DNA of 11,141 bases from Larix sibirica (lineage: Eukaryota > Streptophyta > Pinopsida > Pinales > Pinaceae): assembly GCA_004151065.3 (NCBI GenBank), contig NWUY0300051332.1, forward strand, positions 1 through 11,141, in the 5' to 3' direction. Shown piece by piece: positions 8,540-11,141 of the stretch. Every line of letters starts with the position of its first letter. Position 1 is the stretch's first letter. Both the position numbers and the translations under genes were made by a program. The notes beneath the pieces are model-generated. The model saw only the letters and a program-made list of their open reading frames with translations, searched no databases and was not told the origin of the DNA.

Positions 8540-8963
8540 GTATATCGAAGAGAAAACAATATGGCAGATTTAAATAAAATATTTGGCCGAAAAGATGGAG
8601 CAGGTTCTAGCCAAACTAAAGATAATTCAAAAGAAGTAGATCAACAGAATTCTAGAGAAGAGGTTGTAGCCACCAAAGAAGCTAGAATAAAACAAGAGGA
8701 AGAAATAAAACATAAACATGAAGCAGAAAGAAAGCAGGAAGAGGAAGAAGCTCAAAAGAAAGAAGAAGAAGCAAAGGTAGTAGAAGAAGAAGCACGAAAG
8801 AAAGAATAAGAACAAAATAAGGCAGAAGAGGAAGCCAAGCGGGAAAAGAAGAGAAAATAAGAACAAGAAGCAGTAGATAAAGCAGTTGAATTAGAGAAAC
8901 AAAAGGAGGATGAAGCTAGATTCAAGAAAGTTGTGGAAGATAAAAGGATCCAAGAATAAAATC
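8473..8963 (+). repeat. 491-bp perfect direct repeat, copy 1
   Basis: This copy lies inside the broken gene, spanning the end of its globular region, the TAA at 8537 and the Lys/Glu-rich helix up to TAA 8957. Every base matches 10651-11141, including all in-frame stops. Upstream flanks differ, and the right limit is set by the end of the window, so the true repeat may be longer. Confidence 0.97.
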
Positions 8964-8977
8964 ATAGTTTACAAGAC
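8561..8977 (+). other. Lys/Glu-rich charged helix region
   Basis: From MADLNKIFGRKDG the chain becomes an uninterrupted run of Glu, Lys, Gln, Ala and Arg (for example KKEEEAKVVEEEARKKE). Opposite charges are spaced to form i to i+4 salt bridges and hydrophobic residues are rare. This is the composition of a stable single alpha helix rather than a classical paired coiled coil. TAA codons at 8807, 8858 and 8957 fall in Gln-rich contexts (KKE-stop-EQNK, KRK-stop-EQEA, IQE-stop-NHS). The DNA is strongly purine-rich, which produces long meaningless Phe/Leu-rich frames on the minus strand. Confidence 0.6.
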
Positions 8978-9340
8978 ATGGACATAGATCCAACTGATGA
9001 TTTCAAAATCCCACTTACAGGAGGACATCTTCCATTCGGTCATCTCATGATCACACCATTCACTCCATCTAAGCAGCACTCTATAGAAAAATTTGACACT
9101 ATAGTTTTTTACCCAAAGCGAAAGATGATCTTGAGAAGAACCAAAAAGAGGTTGAAAATGGGTACTCATCCAGATATAGTAACTATACAAGAAAGTACCT
9201 TGGTAGAAGGCACTCACAAATATCATAAATTCATAGCTTAAGTGAATATAGCAGCTGGCCAGGAAAATGTCGATAATGTCTACAAGTTGATGAATGATCT
9301 GGAGCGAAGCAAAGTGAAAATGTTGAAACTAAAGGATAAT

Positions 9341-9676
9341 TTGGTGCAAGCTAGGAGTGAAGGAATTGAAATGAAGAGGAAACGAGATACCATGGAATCT
9401 GAGAAGGAAAAGTTACTGCTAGATTATAAGGAATTGGAGAATGAAAACGATTCTTTAAATGTGCAACTTGTGATCATGGAAGGAGAACGAAGTGATTTCC
9501 ATGCTCGAATTAATGAGTTGGAAGAGAATGAAATTAAATTAAATCAGCAGGTGGAATCCTTGACCATTGAAAAGGGATATCTGCAACCATAGGTAGATGA
9601 AATGGTGATTGAAAAGGGAGATTTACAGTCCCATGTTGATAAGTTAATGAATGAAAAGGAATCTCTGATGGAGTAG
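9341..9676 (+). repeat. 42-bp / 14-residue coiled-coil repeat, eight units
   Basis: Units start every 42 bases: 9341, 9383, 9425, 9467, 9509, 9551, 9593 and 9635. Position 4 is Leu or Met in seven units, position 7 is Glu in seven of eight, and position 11 is Leu in six. Examples are VESLTIEKGYLQP, VDEMVIEKGDLQSH and VDKLMNEKESLME. Positions 1, 4, 8 and 11 form the a/d core of two heptads, so each unit is four helical turns of a coiled coil. Position 14 is Lys, Asp, Gln, Arg, Gln, TAG, His, TAG in the eight units. The last four are the most alike in DNA, suggesting recent unit duplication. Confidence 0.7.
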
Positions 9677-9706
9677 GTCAAATTTGCTCAAAATTAGAAG
9701 CAAGAT

Positions 9707-10420
9707 ATGACGCCATTCTATGAACATGCATGTAAAGTACAAGAAAAAATGTGTCATTCGCAAGAATTGTTGGCTAAGGAAATTTATAAAATGAGAAAGA
9801 TGATAGACAGAATGAAGGAAATTTCTGTAGGCGCTCTCACTATAAAACATAAGTTAATCAATACATTTAACAAAGTAAAGAAGTTGATCGCATGGAAAGG
9901 AAAAAATACAAACTTTCCTGATCACTTGCCGAATAAGACAACTGCAGAACTCAAATTAGATATATCTCTTCTAGACAATTGCAGAAAAGCTGCCAGGAAA
10001 ATACAAGTGGAAGTACCAAAGACTATGTTGAAGTGTGAAGGAATTTACAAAGATATTTGTCAAGTGCAGGAGAAATTCCATATCTCAATTTCTCAGGATA
10101 TGTATGAGTTTCCTACCAAATACCAATGTCTAACGGAATTAAAAGACAACTTAAAGGAAGACCTGGAGTACATCAGGAAATTGGATGTGCTTAACGAAAA
10201 AGATCTCAAACAGCATATAGGACAAGCATCTGTGAATGCTTATTTTCTGGAAGAAATTTATAAAGCAGCTTATATAGGAATAGTAAATGTGGTGAAAGAA
10301 TTATCTATTCATGAGGTCTCTTTAAAATTATTAGAGCCACAACAATGTAATGTAATATTTTATGAAATTTATTTGTGGGATAGTTATATTTCTAGTTTAG
10401 AGGCCTCACTGGCAAAATAA
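9707..10420 (+). other. C-terminal helical region of the broken gene
   Basis: Codons about 837-1074 form the longest uninterrupted frame in the window (237 codons) despite about 11 Gln codons, against a stop every 30-120 codons upstream. The chain is mostly helical by composition, with coiled-coil-like starts (HSQELLAKEIYKMRKMIDRM) and a later, more globular part (PTKYQCLTELKDNLKEDL, VNAYFLEEIYKAAYIGIVNV). The end is TAA at 10418-10420. A further in-frame TAA lies at 10430-10432, so if the first is another lost Gln the true end is four codons later. No known domain recognised. Confidence 0.5.
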
Positions 10421-10649
10421 TGTAATTTGTAAATAATTATCTATTTTTGGCTGAGCAAACAAAAGAGACAAAATTTTAGAAATCAAAGAGTTTGAGGGTA
10501 GTTGAAATGATTGGTCATGTAAATATAAATTATCTTGTAAGATAAATAGAGGGGAGAAGGGATTAAAAGAGGCTTTTTTTTCTGGTGAAATAGGAGCTAG
10601 AGACATTTTGTATGAAAACTATTTTTCTGCTAATGAGAAGGGACTATTT
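10421..10649. other. Non-coding 3' flank, LTR-like
   Basis: No gene is visible. The text begins TGTAATTTG directly after the stop. It holds a TATA-like run (AATATAAATTATC near 10521) followed by CTTGTAAG and a purine-rich tract (AGAGGGGAGAAGGGA, 10547-10561), then a run of eight T. This order recalls the TATA/R region of a plant LTR and loosely resembles positions 46-70, but sequence identity is too low to call them the same repeat. It could equally be the 3' UTR of the broken gene. Confidence 0.3.
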
Positions 10650-10650
10650 N
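10650..10650. other. Single ambiguous base (N)
   Basis: This is the only N in the window. It lies exactly at the left edge of the second copy of the 491-bp repeat, so it most likely marks a contig join or gap of unknown size rather than a low-quality base. Confidence 0.9.
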
Positions 10651-11141
10651 CACCAAACATTGCGCATCATGTAAGATTCATTTTGAATACACAGACCACT
10701 TCTTAAAGGATGAATAAGTATATCGAAGAGAAAACAATATGGCAGATTTAAATAAAATATTTGGCCGAAAAGATGGAGCAGGTTCTAGCCAAACTAAAGA
10801 TAATTCAAAAGAAGTAGATCAACAGAATTCTAGAGAAGAGGTTGTAGCCACCAAAGAAGCTAGAATAAAACAAGAGGAAGAAATAAAACATAAACATGAA
10901 GCAGAAAGAAAGCAGGAAGAGGAAGAAGCTCAAAAGAAAGAAGAAGAAGCAAAGGTAGTAGAAGAAGAAGCACGAAAGAAAGAATAAGAACAAAATAAGG
11001 CAGAAGAGGAAGCCAAGCGGGAAAAGAAGAGAAAATAAGAACAAGAAGCAGTAGATAAAGCAGTTGAATTAGAGAAACAAAAGGAGGATGAAGCTAGATT
11101 CAAGAAAGTTGTGGAAGATAAAAGGATCCAAGAATAAAATC
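10651..11141 (+). pseudogene. Second, partial copy of the broken gene (491-bp repeat, copy 2)
   Basis: Identical to 8473-8963, carrying the CASCKIHFEYTDHF segment, the TAA, and the Lys/Glu-rich helix from the ATG at 10739. It begins immediately after the N and runs off the window. The offset is 2,178 bases (726 codons), but the N makes the true distance unknown. Perfect identity including stops means either a very recent duplication or the same locus assembled twice. Confidence 0.85.

Larger units (their letters stand above)
7196..10420 (+). pseudogene. Broken ~1,075-codon coiled-coil gene, family unknown
   Basis: I do not recognise this family. A single frame from ATG 7196 can be followed to TAA 10418-10420, apart from 7690-7893 where the gene-like reading moves one frame over. 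Layout by codon: 1-45 polar tail; about 45-450 globular with aromatic-rich motifs (FNWADII, SSYVIDCIF, MWAHKYTSFYKLLCEEF, MYGGTKAPSLIAKYATDY); 456-590 Lys/Glu-rich helix; 594-680 linker; 682-830 coiled coil of 14-residue repeats; 837-1074 helical C-terminal region. In-frame stops are TAA at 7355, 7373, 7922, 8174, 8537, 8807, 8858, 8957 and 9239, and TAG at 7676, 9590, 9674 and 9695. A TGA at 7719 lies in the shifted frame. No signal peptide or membrane segment is seen. It could be an extra ORF of an LTR retrotransposon or a host gene relic. Coding origin is near certain, function unknown. Confidence 0.8.

Noticed and set aside
8513-8545. The TAA at 8537 as a true gene end, with a new gene starting at ATG 8561
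   Set aside because: The frame continues across it without a shift, the spacer is coding-like (VYRREN), and the same Gln-context stop pattern occurs throughout.
8627-8866. Phe/Leu-rich minus-strand frame, repeated at 10805-11044
   Set aside because: Antisense shadow of the Lys/Glu-rich coding helix; purine-rich DNA gives long Phe/Leu frames on the other strand.
7196-10420. Genome using TAA/TAG for glutamine, as in some ciliates and dasycladalean algae
   Set aside because: The neighbouring plant-type Gypsy remnant has TGA stops, frameshifts and stops at non-Gln sites, so ordinary decay under the standard code is simpler. It is kept only as an alternative in the findings.

Overview
The window looks like repeat-rich nuclear DNA from a land plant with a large genome. 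A gymnosperm is possible, but the sequence does not prove it. It is AT-rich, every recognisable coding remnant is on the + strand, and every one is broken by stops or frameshifts. I see no intact gene, no rRNA or tRNA gene, no CRISPR array and no bacterial-type operon.

Layout. (1) Positions 1-496 are non-coding and LTR-like, with a TATA box at 46-53 and a short motif (TTGCTGAAACAG) recurring at 30-bp spacing. (2) Positions 497-2541 hold no supportable gene. They contain a degenerate repeat family (about 1433-1806) and a good plant TATA box near 2309. (3) Positions 2542-5125 are the decayed middle of a Ty3/Gypsy pol gene, apparently Tat-lineage. The order is protease, an RNase H-like domain, reverse transcriptase (YLDD kept), then the start of the usual Gypsy RNase H. 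Gag and integrase are not in the window. The RNase H-like domain lying before the reverse transcriptase gives the element two RNase H modules. (4) At about 5114-5149 the pol homology stops abruptly. A region like an LTR promoter follows: a roughly 31-bp minisatellite (5276-5790) just upstream of a TATA box (5875-5883), then a 1.3-kb leader. (5) Positions 7196-10420 carry one long broken gene of about 1,075 codons from a family I do not recognise. It has a globular N-terminal half, a Lys/Glu-rich helix, a short linker, a second coiled coil built from 14-residue repeats, and a helical C-terminal region. (6) Positions 10421-10649 are non-coding. Position 10650 is a single N, and 10651-11141 is a perfect copy of 8473-8963. 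This may be a contig-join artefact or a recent duplication.

How the parts relate. The simplest reading is nested retroelements: an old Tat-type element (pol remnant) interrupted by a second element whose LTR-like promoter would drive the 7196-10420 gene. That gene sits where Ogre/Tat-type elements carry an extra ORF upstream of gag, but this is inference. Its most striking property is that 13 in-frame stops, all TAA or TAG, fall where glutamine fits. Two of them lie at the same position of a 42-bp internal repeat where sister units have CAG or CAA. I read this as CAA/CAG to TAA/TAG decay in methylated plant DNA.
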